A DNA stretch of 64,000 nucleotides from Lachnospiraceae bacterium (GTDB lineage: Bacteria > Bacillota > Clostridia > Lachnospirales > Lachnospiraceae). The notes below the pieces were generated by a model that saw nothing but the letters and a program-made list of their open reading frames with translations, was not told the origin of the DNA and made no database searches. Location: contig JAETRD010000011.1 of assembly GCA_021770345.1 (NCBI GenBank), positions 1 through 64,000 of the forward strand. The letters run 5' to 3'. Positions within the stretch are counted from its first letter, which is position 1; every line of letters starts with the position of its first letter. Position numbers and translations under genes: made by a program. Shown piece after piece: positions 43,138 through 52,350 of the stretch.

Positions 43138-44382
43138 TCAAAAATAGTTTGAAATCGTCTCCTCGAGACGCACCCAGAAATCCTTCGCGTCGCGGGAGTC
43201 CGGCGCAGATACGGCGGACGCGTAAGCGTCATACGACACCTGCTCCGTCCACGCGATATCTTCTGACGGAATCACAGGCATATGCCCGGTCATTCCGTAT
43301 AATTCCCCGGAAAAATCCACCGTGACAAACCGGGCGAAATCCGCCGCGTCTTCTTTCTCCTTCGCATACGGATTCACCGCGATCATATCCGTGAGCGCAC
43401 CGCTCGAAGCCGAAAGCTCCTCGTTCAGATCCGGGATCTCCATCAGCGAGTAGCTGTAGCCCTCGAGCCGCTGCAGCGAATCCGAGTCCACAATCGCACA
43501 GAGCGTCCGCCCCGCAAGGAAATTATTTATAATCTCGTCCTCGGAAACCGTCACGGCGTTTACCGAAAAGGATTCCAATATCTGTTCGAAATATTCCATG
43601 TCTTTTGCGTAGAGTTCCTCGTCGTACACCACGTTCATACTTCCCGTACCGTTCTTCTCAAACGAAACGCAGTTTGAGACAAACGGGAAATCATAAAACG
43701 GGTCATTGACGTCCCACTCCAGCAGATACTCCACATTTTCCCCCGGCTCATTTTCGTTTGCATAGGTGATAATCGACTGCAGCGATTCCGGTTCTGTCTC
43801 AAAATAACCGTTCTGGTAAATAAAGACGCAGACGTTGTAGGAAAGCGGATAGCCCAGCAGTTTTCCCTCACAGGTAGCCGCCGCGATCGCATGTTCCGCA
43901 ATCCTAAGACCGCTCGTCTCCGTCTCATTCACGGAGACAAGACCATAAAGGTATGCCTCCTCCAGGTCCTGCCCCGACAGCAGGTACAAATCCGGATACG
44001 CATCATCCTGCATGGTCCCGTCATAGATTTCCCCCATATAATCCATCGTATCGCGGTACATTACGGCCGCCTTGATCCCCGTTTTTCGGAAATAGCGCCT
44101 GGCCGCCTCCTCAAAATAATCCCGGTAAGACTCGTCCTCATACCAGAAAATCAGATCCGCAGACGCACTCTGATAAGCGTCATCCGCAGACGGCGATTCG
44201 TCCGGCAGCGCTTCCGCCTGACCGCTCTTTGCATCGTTCTCCGCGGACGTCCCCGGTTCCTCGGTGGAAAAATCCTCCTCCGTCCCCGGCACCGGGGTGT
44301 ATCGCTTTACCACTACAGCCCCCGCGGTCGTCATCGCGCAGATCAGAAATACCGACACCAGTTTTTTGTGTATTGCTTTCAT
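43138..44382 (-). CDS. Extracellular solute-binding protein, membrane anchored (family 1 like)
   Basis: This 414-residue protein has an N-terminal hydrophobic anchor (VSVFLICAMTTAGAVVV) without a clear lipobox, an acidic linker, and a type-2 binding-protein fold: LIFWYEDESYRDYFEEAARR, DLYLLSGQDLEEAYLYG, LLGYPLSYNVCVFIY and AVNPYAKEKEDAADFARF. This resembles binding proteins of sugar or oligopeptide ABC transporters, but no permease or ATPase is next to it. It follows argD by 24 bases and is thus likely read with the arginine operon. Whether it binds an arginine-related ligand is unknown. Confidence 0.75.
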   Translation of the reverse strand: MKAIHKKLVSVFLICAMTTAGAVVVKRYTPVPGTEEDFSTEEPGTSAENDAKSGQAEALPDESPSADDAYQSASADLIFWYEDESYRDYFEEAARRYFRKTGIKAAVMYRDTMDYMGEIYDGTMQDDAYPDLYLLSGQDLEEAYLYGLVSVNETETSGLRIAEHAIAAATCEGKLLGYPLSYNVCVFIYQNGYFETEPESLQSIITYANENEPGENVEYLLEWDVNDPFYDFPFVSNCVSFEKNGTGSMNVVYDEELYAKDMEYFEQILESFSVNAVTVSEDEIINNFLAGRTLCAIVDSDSLQRLEGYSYSLMEIPDLNEELSASSGALTDMIAVNPYAKEKEDAADFARFVTVDFSGELYGMTGHMPVIPSEDIAWTEQVSYDAYASAVSAPDSRDAKDFWVRLEETISNYF

Positions 44383-44406
44383 TGTATTTTCCTTAATCTT
44401 ACCTGA

Positions 44407-45600
44407 TTACATAGTTGTTAAAACGGAATTTAATTTGTCTGCCATCTCGTCCACATGTTTCTTTTCGATGATGAGCGGCGGTACGAAACGGAGCACATCG
44501 GAACCTGCCGTAATCACTAAAAGCCCCGCGGACAACGCCTTTGCCGCGATCTCGCCCACCGGCTTCTCACAGACAATCCCCTGCATCAGCCCCATCCCGC
44601 GGCGGGTCGTAAGGAACTCATACCGTCCGACAAGCTCGTCAAGCCGCTGCTCTAAGTACGGCGCGATCTCGCGCACATGCGCCGTAATCTGCCGCGTTTC
44701 CATCATCTGCAGCACCTTGTCCGCCGCCGCACACACAAACGGATTGCCGCCGTAAGTGGTACCGTGGTCGCCCGGCGCAAGAGACTTTTCGGCCACCCGC
44801 TCCGTCATCACAAACGCGCCGACCGGCACGCCGCAGCCCAACGCCTTCGCGCAGGCCATAATGTCCGGTTTCACGCCGTAGTGCTGCCATGCAAACATCT
44901 CGCCCGTCCGTCCCATGCCGCACTGGATCTCGTCGAGAATCAGGAGAATATCGTGCGCATCGCACAGCCTGCGCACCCCTTCCAAAAATGACGGCTCCGC
45001 CGGATAAATACCGCCCTCACCCTGTACCGTCTCCAAAATAATAGCACAGGTTTTCTCATGAATCAAAGCTTTTACGCTTTCTAAATCATTAAAATCCGCA
45101 AACCGCACCCCCGGCATCAGCGGTTCAAACGGCTCTCTGTAATGGGCGTTTCCCGTGACGGACAGCGCGCCGATACTTCTGCCGTGGAAGGAGTGATTCA
45201 TCGCAATGATCTCGTGCCCGGCCTTTTCGTCCCTGGTATATGCATATTTTTTGGCGGCCTTGACAGCTCCCTCGATCGCTTCGGTCCCGCTGTTGGTAAA
45301 AAACACCCGCTCCATCCCGCAGGCCGCCGCCAGCCGCTTCGCCGCGTTTGCGACGGGCACGTTATAGTAAAGATTGGAGGTGTGCATCACCTTGTCGATC
45401 TGCTCCTTTAAAGCCGCGTTATACTCCCCGTCGCCGTAGCCAAACGCCTGTACTGCGATGCCCGCGGCGAAATCCAGATATTCTTTGCCGTCGGTGTCAT
45501 ACAGATACACGCCCTTCCCGTGATCAATCACCAGTGGATACCGGTTATATGTATGCAGGATATGCTTCTCGGCCTCCTCGATATGAAATTCTTTATTCAT
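44407..45600 (-). CDS. argD: Acetylornithine aminotransferase
   Basis: This 397-residue PLP enzyme converts N-acetylglutamate semialdehyde to N-acetylornithine. Class-III aminotransferase motifs are [45 protein letters not shown] and the PLP lysine in [14 protein letters not shown]. Its start lies inside the argB end (8-base overlap), which suggests coupled translation. The gene is the fifth in the argC-GNAT-argJ-argB-argD series. Confidence 0.94.
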   Translation of the reverse strand: MNKEFHIEEAEKHILHTYNRYPLVIDHGKGVYLYDTDGKEYLDFAAGIAVQAFGYGDGEYNAALKEQIDKVMHTSNLYYNVPVANAAKRLAAACGMERVFFTNSGTEAIEGAVKAAKKYAYTRDEKAGHEIIAMNHSFHGRSIGALSVTGNAHYREPFEPLMPGVRFADFNDLESVKALIHEKTCAIILETVQGEGGIYPAEPSFLEGVRRLCDAHDILLILDEIQCGMGRTGEMFAWQHYGVKPDIMACAKALGCGVPVGAFVMTERVAEKSLAPGDHGTTYGGNPFVCAAADKVLQMMETRQITAHVREIAPYLEQRLDELVGRYEFLTTRRGMGLMQGIVCEKPVGEIAAKALSAGLLVITAGSDVLRFVPPLIIEKKHVDEMADKLNSVLTTM

Positions 45601-46492
45601 GATAGAATTTATTCTCCTTATCTCCTAAAATTGCGGTTCCGATTCCTCTGTTTGTAAAAATTTCAAGCAGCAGACAGTGCGCGATCCGCCCGTCTAAAAT
45701 GTGGACACGCGAAACGCCCTCCTCGACGGCGTCGATGCAGCTGTTCAGCTTCGGAAGCATCCCCCCTCCGATCACGCCGTCCCCGATTAACGCTTTCGCG
45801 TCGCTGACCGTCAGTTCCGAGATCAGCGTGGACGCATCCTCCGGGTCCCTGTAGACGCCCTCGATGTCCGTCAGAAACGCCAGTTTTTCCGCGTTGACCG
45901 CTTTTGCGATCGCACAGGCCGCGTCATCCGCATTGATGTTGTAGCTTTGAAAACCGGCATCCATGCCCACCGGACACACAATCGGCAGGAAATCCTTCTC
46001 GAGCAGATCGTAAAGCACCTTCGGGTTCACCTCCGTAATCTCCCCGACAAAACCGATGTCCTCCCCGTCTGAGTATTTGCGCTCTACGGTCAGAAGCCCG
46101 CCGTCCTTGCCGCTGATTCCCACGGCCTTGACTCCGAGTTCCTGCACGAGCGTGACAAGAGACTTGTTTACTTTATTCAACACCATCTCGGCAATCTCCA
46201 TCGTCGCCTCGTCCGTCTTACGCAGTCCGTTGACGAATACCGGTTCCATGCCGACGCGCTCCACCCAGCGGCTGATCTCCTTGCCGCCGCCGTGGACAAT
46301 GATCGGTTTAAATCCGACCAGTTTCAGCAGTGTCACGTCCTGAATCACCTGGTGCTTGAGTGTCTCGTCCACCATCGCGCTACCGCCGTATTTCACCACG
46401 ATAATCTTCCGGTTAAAACGTTGTATATAAGGAAGCGCCTCGATCAGCACCTCCGCCTTTGCAAGGATTTCCTGCATATTTTTATCTTCCAT
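45593..46492 (-). CDS. argB: Acetylglutamate kinase
   Basis: This 299-residue kinase phosphorylates N-acetylglutamate. Amino-acid-kinase motifs are VVKYGGSAM with the catalytic Lys, [11 protein letters not shown] and [12 protein letters not shown], with [10 protein letters not shown] near the end. The N-terminal helix ([19 protein letters not shown]) is of the kind found in hexameric, arginine-inhibited forms of the enzyme, so feedback control is likely. GGGGGAG precedes the ATG. Confidence 0.95.
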   Translation of the reverse strand: MEDKNMQEILAKAEVLIEALPYIQRFNRKIIVVKYGGSAMVDETLKHQVIQDVTLLKLVGFKPIIVHGGGKEISRWVERVGMEPVFVNGLRKTDEATMEIAEMVLNKVNKSLVTLVQELGVKAVGISGKDGGLLTVERKYSDGEDIGFVGEITEVNPKVLYDLLEKDFLPIVCPVGMDAGFQSYNINADDAACAIAKAVNAEKLAFLTDIEGVYRDPEDASTLISELTVSDAKALIGDGVIGGGMLPKLNSCIDAVEEGVSRVHILDGRIAHCLLLEIFTNRGIGTAILGDKENKFYHE

Positions 46493-46549
46493 AACTCCCC
46501 CATTTCCGCCGGCATCGGCATTTCTTAATTCTTAATTATATAAAACGAC

Positions 46550-47806
46550 CTATGAGCGGTAATCCGCATTGATCTTGATATAGTCGTAGGTCAGATCACA
46601 GCCCCAGGCGGTCGCCTGGGCATCTCCCTGTTTGATGTCCGCGATCGCCGTAACCTCCGGCTCCGAGAGGATTTTCGTCGCCTCCTCCTCGCTGTAATCA
46701 AGCGCCACGCCGTCCTTTATGATCTGCATGTTCCCGGCCGCGCTCTCAAAATATAAGTCCACCTGCTCCGGGTCAAACTCTGCTCCCGAATAGCCCATGG
46801 CACAGAGGATTCGGCCCCAGTTTGCATCGTGCCCATAGATTGCAGCCTTTGTCAGGCTTGAGGTGATCACGGATTTGCTGAGGATTTTCGCCTGTTCCTT
46901 TGTGGCGGCTCCTACCACTTTCACCGCAAAGAGCGCCGTCGCCCCCTCCCCGTCTCCGGCCATCTGCTTTGCGAGCGTCTCGTTGACAGAGTGAAGCGCC
47001 TCGCAGAATGCCGCATAGTCCTCGTTTTTCTCCGTGATCTCTTCGTTTCCCGCCATGCCGTTCGCAAGCAGCAGACAGGTGTCATTCGTCGACGTATCGC
47101 CGTCCACGGATATCATATTATAAGTGTCCTCCACGTCGGCCTGCAGCGCTTCGAGAAGTAATTCCTGTGAAATCGCCGCATCCGTGGTCACAAACGAAAG
47201 CATCGTGCACATATTCGGATGAATCATCCCCGAACCCTTGCACATACCGCCGATTGTCACGGTTTTATTGCCCAGCGTCAATTCTACGGCCGCCTCCTTC
47301 TCATGCGTATCCGTCGTCATAATCGCGCGGGCCGCCGCATGGCCGCTCTCTAAGCCTGCCGCTGCATGACAGCCCTGCGGCGAAGCGGGCACCGTAAGCC
47401 GCGCCGCCATCGCGTCAATCCCCGCACAGATCCGGTCCATCGGAAGCTGCATGCCGATGACGCCGGTGGAGGCCACCAGCACCTGCGTCTGCGGTATACC
47501 AAGGGTCTTTGCCGCACGAGCTGCCGTCGCCTCGCAGCAGTCCATTCCCTCTTTTCCCGTGCAGGCGTTTGCGATTCCCGCGTTAATCACGACGGCCTGC
47601 GCCGCCTTTGTCTCATATACAACTTTCTGATCCCACTTCACCGGCGCTGCCTTGACGATATTCTTCGTGAACGTTCCCGCCACGCCGCACGGCACCTCGC
47701 TGTAGATCATCGCCATATCCATGCGGTCCTTATATTTGATGCCCGCCTCCGTTCCCGCCGCGCGAAACCCTTTCGCCGCCGTCACTCCGCCTTTTATTTT
47801 CTTCAT
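46550..47806 (-). CDS. argJ: Bifunctional glutamate N-acetyltransferase / amino-acid acetyltransferase
   Basis: This 418-residue enzyme recycles acetyl groups from acetylornithine to glutamate. The self-cleavage region reads KGSGMIHPNMCTMLSF; the Thr after Cys is the expected nucleophile, with Cys in place of the more usual Ala just before it. Conserved ends SVDGDTSTNDTCLLLANG and HDANWGRIL are present. I start at 47806 (GGAGGAGC five bases upstream) and not at an ATG 36 bases earlier. Whether it is mono- or bifunctional cannot be told from sequence. Confidence 0.94.
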   Translation of the reverse strand: MKKIKGGVTAAKGFRAAGTEAGIKYKDRMDMAMIYSEVPCGVAGTFTKNIVKAAPVKWDQKVVYETKAAQAVVINAGIANACTGKEGMDCCEATAARAAKTLGIPQTQVLVASTGVIGMQLPMDRICAGIDAMAARLTVPASPQGCHAAAGLESGHAAARAIMTTDTHEKEAAVELTLGNKTVTIGGMCKGSGMIHPNMCTMLSFVTTDAAISQELLLEALQADVEDTYNMISVDGDTSTNDTCLLLANGMAGNEEITEKNEDYAAFCEALHSVNETLAKQMAGDGEGATALFAVKVVGAATKEQAKILSKSVITSSLTKAAIYGHDANWGRILCAMGYSGAEFDPEQVDLYFESAAGNMQIIKDGVALDYSEEEATKILSEPEVTAIADIKQGDAQATAWGCDLTYDYIKINADYRS

Positions 47807-47854
47807 AAGCTCCTCCATTCCAAAGTATCGGGGTGAACGCATCCCCGCCTCCGT

Positions 47855-48316
47855 TTATTCATTATAAGTTGTGACATTATCCGCATTTAACACGCACTCG
47901 TAATAATTGACGTCCCCGCGGAAATCCCATCCCAGGCTCTGCCAGAACCGGTTTCCGATTTCGTTTTTCTGAAACGCGATCAGATTGACTTTGTTAATCC
48001 GCTCCCGCTTTAACACCTCTAAGCATGCCAGCACCATTTTCTGGCCGATGCCGTGCTTGCGGTAAGACTCTTTCACACAGACATGATACAGACAGCCTCT
48101 TCTCCCGTCATGTCCGCACAAAATCGCTCCGACAATCCCGCCGTCCATCTCCGCCACCATGCTGGTATCGGGGTTTCTGCGGATAAAACGCTCCACACCC
48201 TCGCGCGAATCGTCCACGCTCCGAATCCCGAACCCGTGAATCTCCATCCAAAGCGCATGCACGCATTCATAATCGGAGAGTTCCATTTTTCTTATTATTA
48301 AATCCTGATTCGACAT
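47855..48316 (-). CDS. GNAT family N-acetyltransferase in the arginine operon
   Basis: This 153-residue single-domain GNAT has the acetyl-CoA motif VKESYRKHGIGQKMVLACLE and flanking strands GAILCGHDGRRGCLYHVCV and FWQSLGWDFRGDVNYYE. It lies between argC and argJ, all on one strand. It might be a small N-acetylglutamate synthase that primes the cycle (ArgJ alone needs acetylornithine), but GNATs with other substrates look the same. Function is thus inferred only from the operon. Confidence 0.82.
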   Translation of the reverse strand: MSNQDLIIRKMELSDYECVHALWMEIHGFGIRSVDDSREGVERFIRRNPDTSMVAEMDGGIVGAILCGHDGRRGCLYHVCVKESYRKHGIGQKMVLACLEVLKRERINKVNLIAFQKNEIGNRFWQSLGWDFRGDVNYYECVLNADNVTTYNE

Positions 48317-48346
48317 ATCATTTCCTCTTTGTCTGTTCTTCAGCTG

Positions 48347-49402
48347 CTAGGGGAACATCGGTACGAGTTCCAGGCCCTCGGACTCTTCAAATCCGAACAG
48401 CAGATTCATATTCTGCACCGCCTGTCCCGCCGCTCCCTTTACGAGATTGTCCAGCGCTCCCATCATAATCACGCGTCCGGTCCGCTCGTCAACCGTAAAT
48501 CCGATGTCCACATAATTGCTCCCCTCGACCCATTTTGTCTCCGGGCACAGCCCCCGTTCCAGCACGCGCACAAATTTTTCATTTTCGTAATATTTATCAT
48601 ATATGGATTTAATTTCCTCATACGAAGGCAGACTTCCGTCGGCTTTTCTCTTCAGCGACGCATACTCTGTCACAAGGATCCCACGGTTCATCGGGACTAG
48701 ATGCGGCGTGAAATTGACCGTCACCGCAGCTTTTGCCGCATAGCTTAACTGCTCCTCAATCTCCGGCGTATGTCTGTGACTCGCAACGCCGTACGCTTTC
48801 ATATTCTCATTCACTTCACAGAACAGATTCGGCAGCTTTGCGCCGCGGCCGGCTCCCGAAGTCCCGGACTTCGCATCGATGATCAGCGTGTCCGTGTCAA
48901 TCAGCCCCTCCTTCACCAGCGGATAGGCCGTCAGAATCGAGCAGGTGGTATAGCATCCGGGATTGGCGATCAGACGGGCTCCTTTTACCCGGTCACGGTT
49001 TATCTCGCACAGGCCGTACACCGCCTCCCCGATAAACTGCGGGCTCTTATGCTCGATCTGATACCATGCTTCATATATGGAAACATCCTTGATACGGTAA
49101 TCCGCACTCAAATCAATAATCCTGGTCTGCCGCAGGATCTCCTCCGTCAGAACTCCCGCGAGAAATCCCTGCGGCGTCGCGGTGAAAATCACATCCGCCG
49201 TGCGCGCCAGCTCCTCCATGCGGTCATCCTTACAGACATCGTCCACAATCTGAAACATGTTCCGATAAACATCCGCATACCTCTTATCTATGTAGCTTCG
49301 CGAGCCGTACCACACAATCCTGGCCTCTTTATGTCCCATCAGAAGACGCACCAGCTCGTTTCCCGCATATCCGGTCGCCCCGATAATTCCCACCTTAACC
49401 AT
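48347..49402 (-). CDS. argC: N-acetyl-gamma-glutamyl-phosphate reductase
   Basis: This 351-residue NADPH enzyme has an N-terminal Rossmann motif VGIIGATGYAGNELVRLL, the catalytic Cys in ANPGCYTTCSILT, KSGTSGAGRGAK and the His of HRHTPEIEEQL. It is the first gene of the arginine operon, directly behind a strong promoter that overlaps an ARG-box-like palindrome. AGAGAGGTG precedes the ATG. Confidence 0.95.
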   Translation of the reverse strand: MVKVGIIGATGYAGNELVRLLMGHKEARIVWYGSRSYIDKRYADVYRNMFQIVDDVCKDDRMEELARTADVIFTATPQGFLAGVLTEEILRQTRIIDLSADYRIKDVSIYEAWYQIEHKSPQFIGEAVYGLCEINRDRVKGARLIANPGCYTTCSILTAYPLVKEGLIDTDTLIIDAKSGTSGAGRGAKLPNLFCEVNENMKAYGVASHRHTPEIEEQLSYAAKAAVTVNFTPHLVPMNRGILVTEYASLKRKADGSLPSYEEIKSIYDKYYENEKFVRVLERGLCPETKWVEGSNYVDIGFTVDERTGRVIMMGALDNLVKGAAGQAVQNMNLLFGFEESEGLELVPMFP

Positions 49403-49425
49403 TCTTTTTCACCTCTCTGCATTTT

Positions 49426-49460
49426 TGCATAATTATACATCCATACCGCATTTTCCGCAA
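49426..49460 (-). promoter_or_regulatory. argC operon promoter overlapped by an ARG-box-like palindrome
   Basis: On the minus strand TTGCGG (49460-49455), 17 bases and TATAAT (49437-49432) form a clear promoter. TGCATAATTATACA (49426-49439), a palindrome with one mismatch, covers the -10 box, the position expected for ArgR repression. No argR gene is in the window. Confidence 0.75.
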
Positions 49461-49615
49461 GTCTTATTTTCCGTTTCGGGAAATCCCCGTATCCATACGC
49501 CCCAAAACCATACGCCGGCTCCCCCTGTCACCGTGTTGTGATGTTGCGATGTTCTGTTTCCCGCCTTAATTAATATGCATTTTTCCATATCATTTCTGTG
49601 TCCTTTGCACAACTT

Positions 49616-49682
49616 TATGCATTTTTATGTGTATTTTATGTATATTATTTCACTTGCGTTTCCGGGACAAGTGATGTATATT
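49616..49682 (+). promoter_or_regulatory. argG promoter with upstream ARG-box-like AT-rich sites
   Basis: TTGCGT (49654-49659), 17 bases and TATATT (49677-49682) form a promoter 41 bases before the argG ATG. Upstream, TATGCATTTTTATGTGTA (49616-49633) and the following TTATGTATATTA resemble ARG-box half sites. The 320-base stretch 49403-49722 holds these two divergent promoters and no gene. Confidence 0.6.
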
Positions 49683-49722
49683 GGTTGTATTCAAACTATT
49701 TTCAGAAAGGATCTTAATACTT

Positions 49723-50793
49723 ATGAAGGAAAAAATTGTTTTGGCTTATTCCGGCGGACTTGACACCACCGCCATCATCCCCTGGCTGAAAGAAAACTAT
49801 GACTACGAAGTAATCTGCTGCTGCGTGGACTGCGGGCAGGAGGAGGAGCTTGACGGTCTCGAGGAACGCGCGAAGTTATCCGGCGCCTCCAAACTGTACA
49901 TTGAAGATATCACCGACGAATTCTGCGACGACTACATCGTCCCATGCGTGCAGGCAAACGCGGTCTACGAGAACAAATATCTGCTCGGCACCTCCATGGC
50001 GCGCCCGGGCATCGCAAAGAAGCTCGTGGAGATCGCCCGCAAAGAGGGCGCATCCGCCATCTGCCACGGTGCAACCGGCAAGGGAAACGATCAGATCCGG
50101 TTCGAGCTCGGCATCAAGGCACTCGCTCCCGACCTCAAGATTATCGCGGCGTGGAGAGACGACAAATGGACGATGCAGTCCCGCCAGGAAGAGATCGACT
50201 ACTGCAAGGCACACGGCATCGATCTTCCGTTCTCCGCGGATTCCAGCTACAGCCGCGACCGCAACCTCTGGCACATCAGCCACGAGGGCTTAGAGCTTGA
50301 GGACCCGTCCTGCGAGCCGAACTACGACCATCTGCTGGTGCTCGGCGTGACGCCGGAGAAGGCGCCCGAGGAGGGCGAGTACGTCACCATGACCTTTGAG
50401 AAAGGCGTCCCGACTTCCGTCAACGGCAAACAGATGAAGGTATCCGATATCATCCGCGAGTTAAATCGTCTCGGCGGCAAACACGGCATCGGCATCGTCG
50501 ATATCGTCGAAAACCGCGTTGTCGGCATGAAATCCCGCGGCGTATACGAGACGCCGGGCGGCACAATTCTGATGGAAGCGCATCAGCAGCTTGAAGAGCT
50601 CGTGCTCGACCGCGCGACGATGGATGTCAAGAAGGACATGGGCAATAAGCTCGCCCAGATTGTATATGAAGGAAAATGGTTTACACCGCTCTGCGACGCA
50701 GTCAAAGCATTTGTTGCATCCACGCAGGAATATGTGACCGGAGAAGTGAAATTTAAATTATACAAAGGCAACAATGAAGCTTCAGGAAAATAG
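49723..50793 (+). CDS. argG: Argininosuccinate synthase, C-terminally truncated
   Basis: This 356-residue enzyme joins citrulline and aspartate using ATP. The PP-type ATP site ([13 protein letters not shown]), [29 protein letters not shown] and [15 protein letters not shown] are intact. Family members are about 400 residues. This one stops at [14 protein letters not shown], so the usual SPYSLY segment and the C-terminal oligomerisation helix (roughly 45 residues) are missing. The stop codon directly touches the stop of the convergent MocR gene, with no space left for the tail in any frame. The ATG at 49723 is used because AGAAAGGA lies upstream. argH does not follow. Confidence 0.92.
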   Translation: MKEKIVLAYSGGLDTTAIIPWLKENYDYEVICCCVDCGQEEELDGLEERAKLSGASKLYIEDITDEFCDDYIVPCVQANAVYENKYLLGTSMARPGIAKKLVEIARKEGASAICHGATGKGNDQIRFELGIKALAPDLKIIAAWRDDKWTMQSRQEEIDYCKAHGIDLPFSADSSYSRDRNLWHISHEGLELEDPSCEPNYDHLLVLGVTPEKAPEEGEYVTMTFEKGVPTSVNGKQMKVSDIIRELNRLGGKHGIGIVDIVENRVVGMKSRGVYETPGGTILMEAHQQLEELVLDRATMDVKKDMGNKLAQIVYEGKWFTPLCDAVKAFVASTQEYVTGEVKFKLYKGNNEASGK

Positions 50794-52350
50794 TTAATTT
50801 ATGATTTTATTTAGTATATCAAGTCCCTGCACAATTTCTCGCTCACTCAGCTTTCCGTAACCGAGCAGGAGCACCGCGGGCGCCTTTTCCGCAGTCTGTG
50901 CGGCAGTATCTGCCGCGAGCGCCTTTTCCGCAGACCGTGCGGCAGTATCTGCCGTACGGTCTGCTGTTTTTGTCTGCAAATCCCGCCGCCCCTCCACCAG
51001 ATATTCCGAAAGCCCGGAAATCCGCACACCACACGCCCGCGCCCGTCTGCAGAGCTCCTCCTGCGCGTGCGCGCTCTCCACCGTCACCAGCACATGAAGC
51101 CCCGCATGCTCCCCGCTGACACACTTCACCCAGTCATATTTTTTTAATTCTCCAAGCAGAAAATCATGTTTTCCGCGATAAATCCCCCGCATCCGGTTCA
51201 GATGACGCTCAAAATCGCCCGCCTCAATAAAGGCTTTCAGCACCTCCTGCTGCACCCGCGGCACCGTCGTGGAATAAAACCCGCATTTTTCCCGGTAAAT
51301 CTCCGCAAGCCGCTGCGGCAGAACCATATAGCTGATGCGCAGCGAGGGGGCAATGCTCTTCGAAAAAGTGCCGAGATAAATCACCTTTCCAAACGAATCC
51401 TGCCCCTGCAGCGCAGGAATCGGCTTCCCGCGGTAACGGTACTCGCTGTCGTGGTCATCCTCAATCAGGAAACGTCCTTCCGCCTCCGCTGCCCAGCGCA
51501 GCAGTGCAAGCCGCTGTCCAAACGGCATCACCGTCCCCATCGGAAACTGATGGGACGGCATCATATAAATGATATCCGGGTTCTTCCCGCAGACCGATTC
51601 CTCCGATAAGCCCCCGTCCCTGGCCGAAACCGTCTCCACCGTACAACCCGCATTGACAAAAGCCCGATATGCCTGCAGGTAGGTGGGATTTTCCATCAGA
51701 ACTTTCTGCCCTCTCCCAAGAAGCTGCACGAGCAGCAACTCTAAGTATTCGTTTCCGGCGCCCAGAATCATCTGTTCCGGCTTACAGTTCACCCCTCTGG
51801 CCCGATGCAGATAGGTTGCGATCGCGCACCGGAGCCCGTAATCCCCCTGTCCGTCCCCGGCAGACAAAAGCGCCTCTCCGTCGTCAAGCAACACATTCCG
51901 GTAAATTTTCCGCCAGATGTGATACGGAAAATGTTCGGTGTCAATCGCATAGGGGGAAAAGTCAAACCGGATATCCGCAGTCTCCCGCTCCTGCGTACGC
52001 CCGCTCCCGTGCGCTGTTTCCCTGTCATAGCGCCGTCCCCTCTCTGCACCCTTTTGCACGCCCGCCGACACCTGCGCCTGCATCCCAAGCTGGTACAGTT
52101 CGGTGATGTCGCACACAAAAAAACCCCGGCAGGGTTCCGCTTTGATATAACCCTCTGCCAGGAGCTGATCATAGGCCATTTCCACGGTACTTCTGCTCAC
52201 GGCAAGATTCTTCGCCAGAAGCCTTGTGGAGGGAAGCTTCTCTCCCGGCAGAATCCTGCCGCCGACAATCTCTCCCCGGATATGACCGTATATTTTCTCG
52301 TAGAGGGGAGCTTTCGCTCCCCCCTGCAGATCAACCATAATCTCTGTCAT
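50794..52350 (-). CDS. MocR/PdxR-type regulator (GntR HTH fused to aminotransferase-like domain)
   Basis: This 518-residue protein has an N-terminal winged helix of GntR type (YEKIYGHIRGEIVGGRILPG, then TRLLAKNLAVSRSTVEMAY) and a class-I aminotransferase-like domain with a PLP lysine in LGTFSKSIAPSLR. Such proteins bind PLP or amines and control vitamin B6 or amino-acid genes. Near the C-terminus it has an insertion of two 13-residue repeats (ADTAARSAEKALA and ADTAAQTAEKAPA), which is unusual. Its ATG overlaps the DUF2225 stop by four bases, so the two are co-transcribed. Confidence 0.9.
   Translation of the reverse strand: MTEIMVDLQGGAKAPLYEKIYGHIRGEIVGGRILPGEKLPSTRLLAKNLAVSRSTVEMAYDQLLAEGYIKAEPCRGFFVCDITELYQLGMQAQVSAGVQKGAERGRRYDRETAHGSGRTQERETADIRFDFSPYAIDTEHFPYHIWRKIYRNVLLDDGEALLSAGDGQGDYGLRCAIATYLHRARGVNCKPEQMILGAGNEYLELLLVQLLGRGQKVLMENPTYLQAYRAFVNAGCTVETVSARDGGLSEESVCGKNPDIIYMMPSHQFPMGTVMPFGQRLALLRWAAEAEGRFLIEDDHDSEYRYRGKPIPALQGQDSFGKVIYLGTFSKSIAPSLRISYMVLPQRLAEIYREKCGFYSTTVPRVQQEVLKAFIEAGDFERHLNRMRGIYRGKHDFLLGELKKYDWVKCVSGEHAGLHVLVTVESAHAQEELCRRARACGVRISGLSEYLVEGRRDLQTKTADRTADTAARSAEKALAADTAAQTAEKAPAVLLLGYGKLSEREIVQGLDILNKIIN
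50880..50957. repeat. 39-bp minisatellite, two copies, in the MocR gene
   Basis: Segments 50880-50918 and 50919-50957 are near identical (about 5 differences in 39 bases). They encode two Ala-rich 13-residue units in frame. The length is a multiple of three, so copy-number change would keep the frame. Confidence 0.8.
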
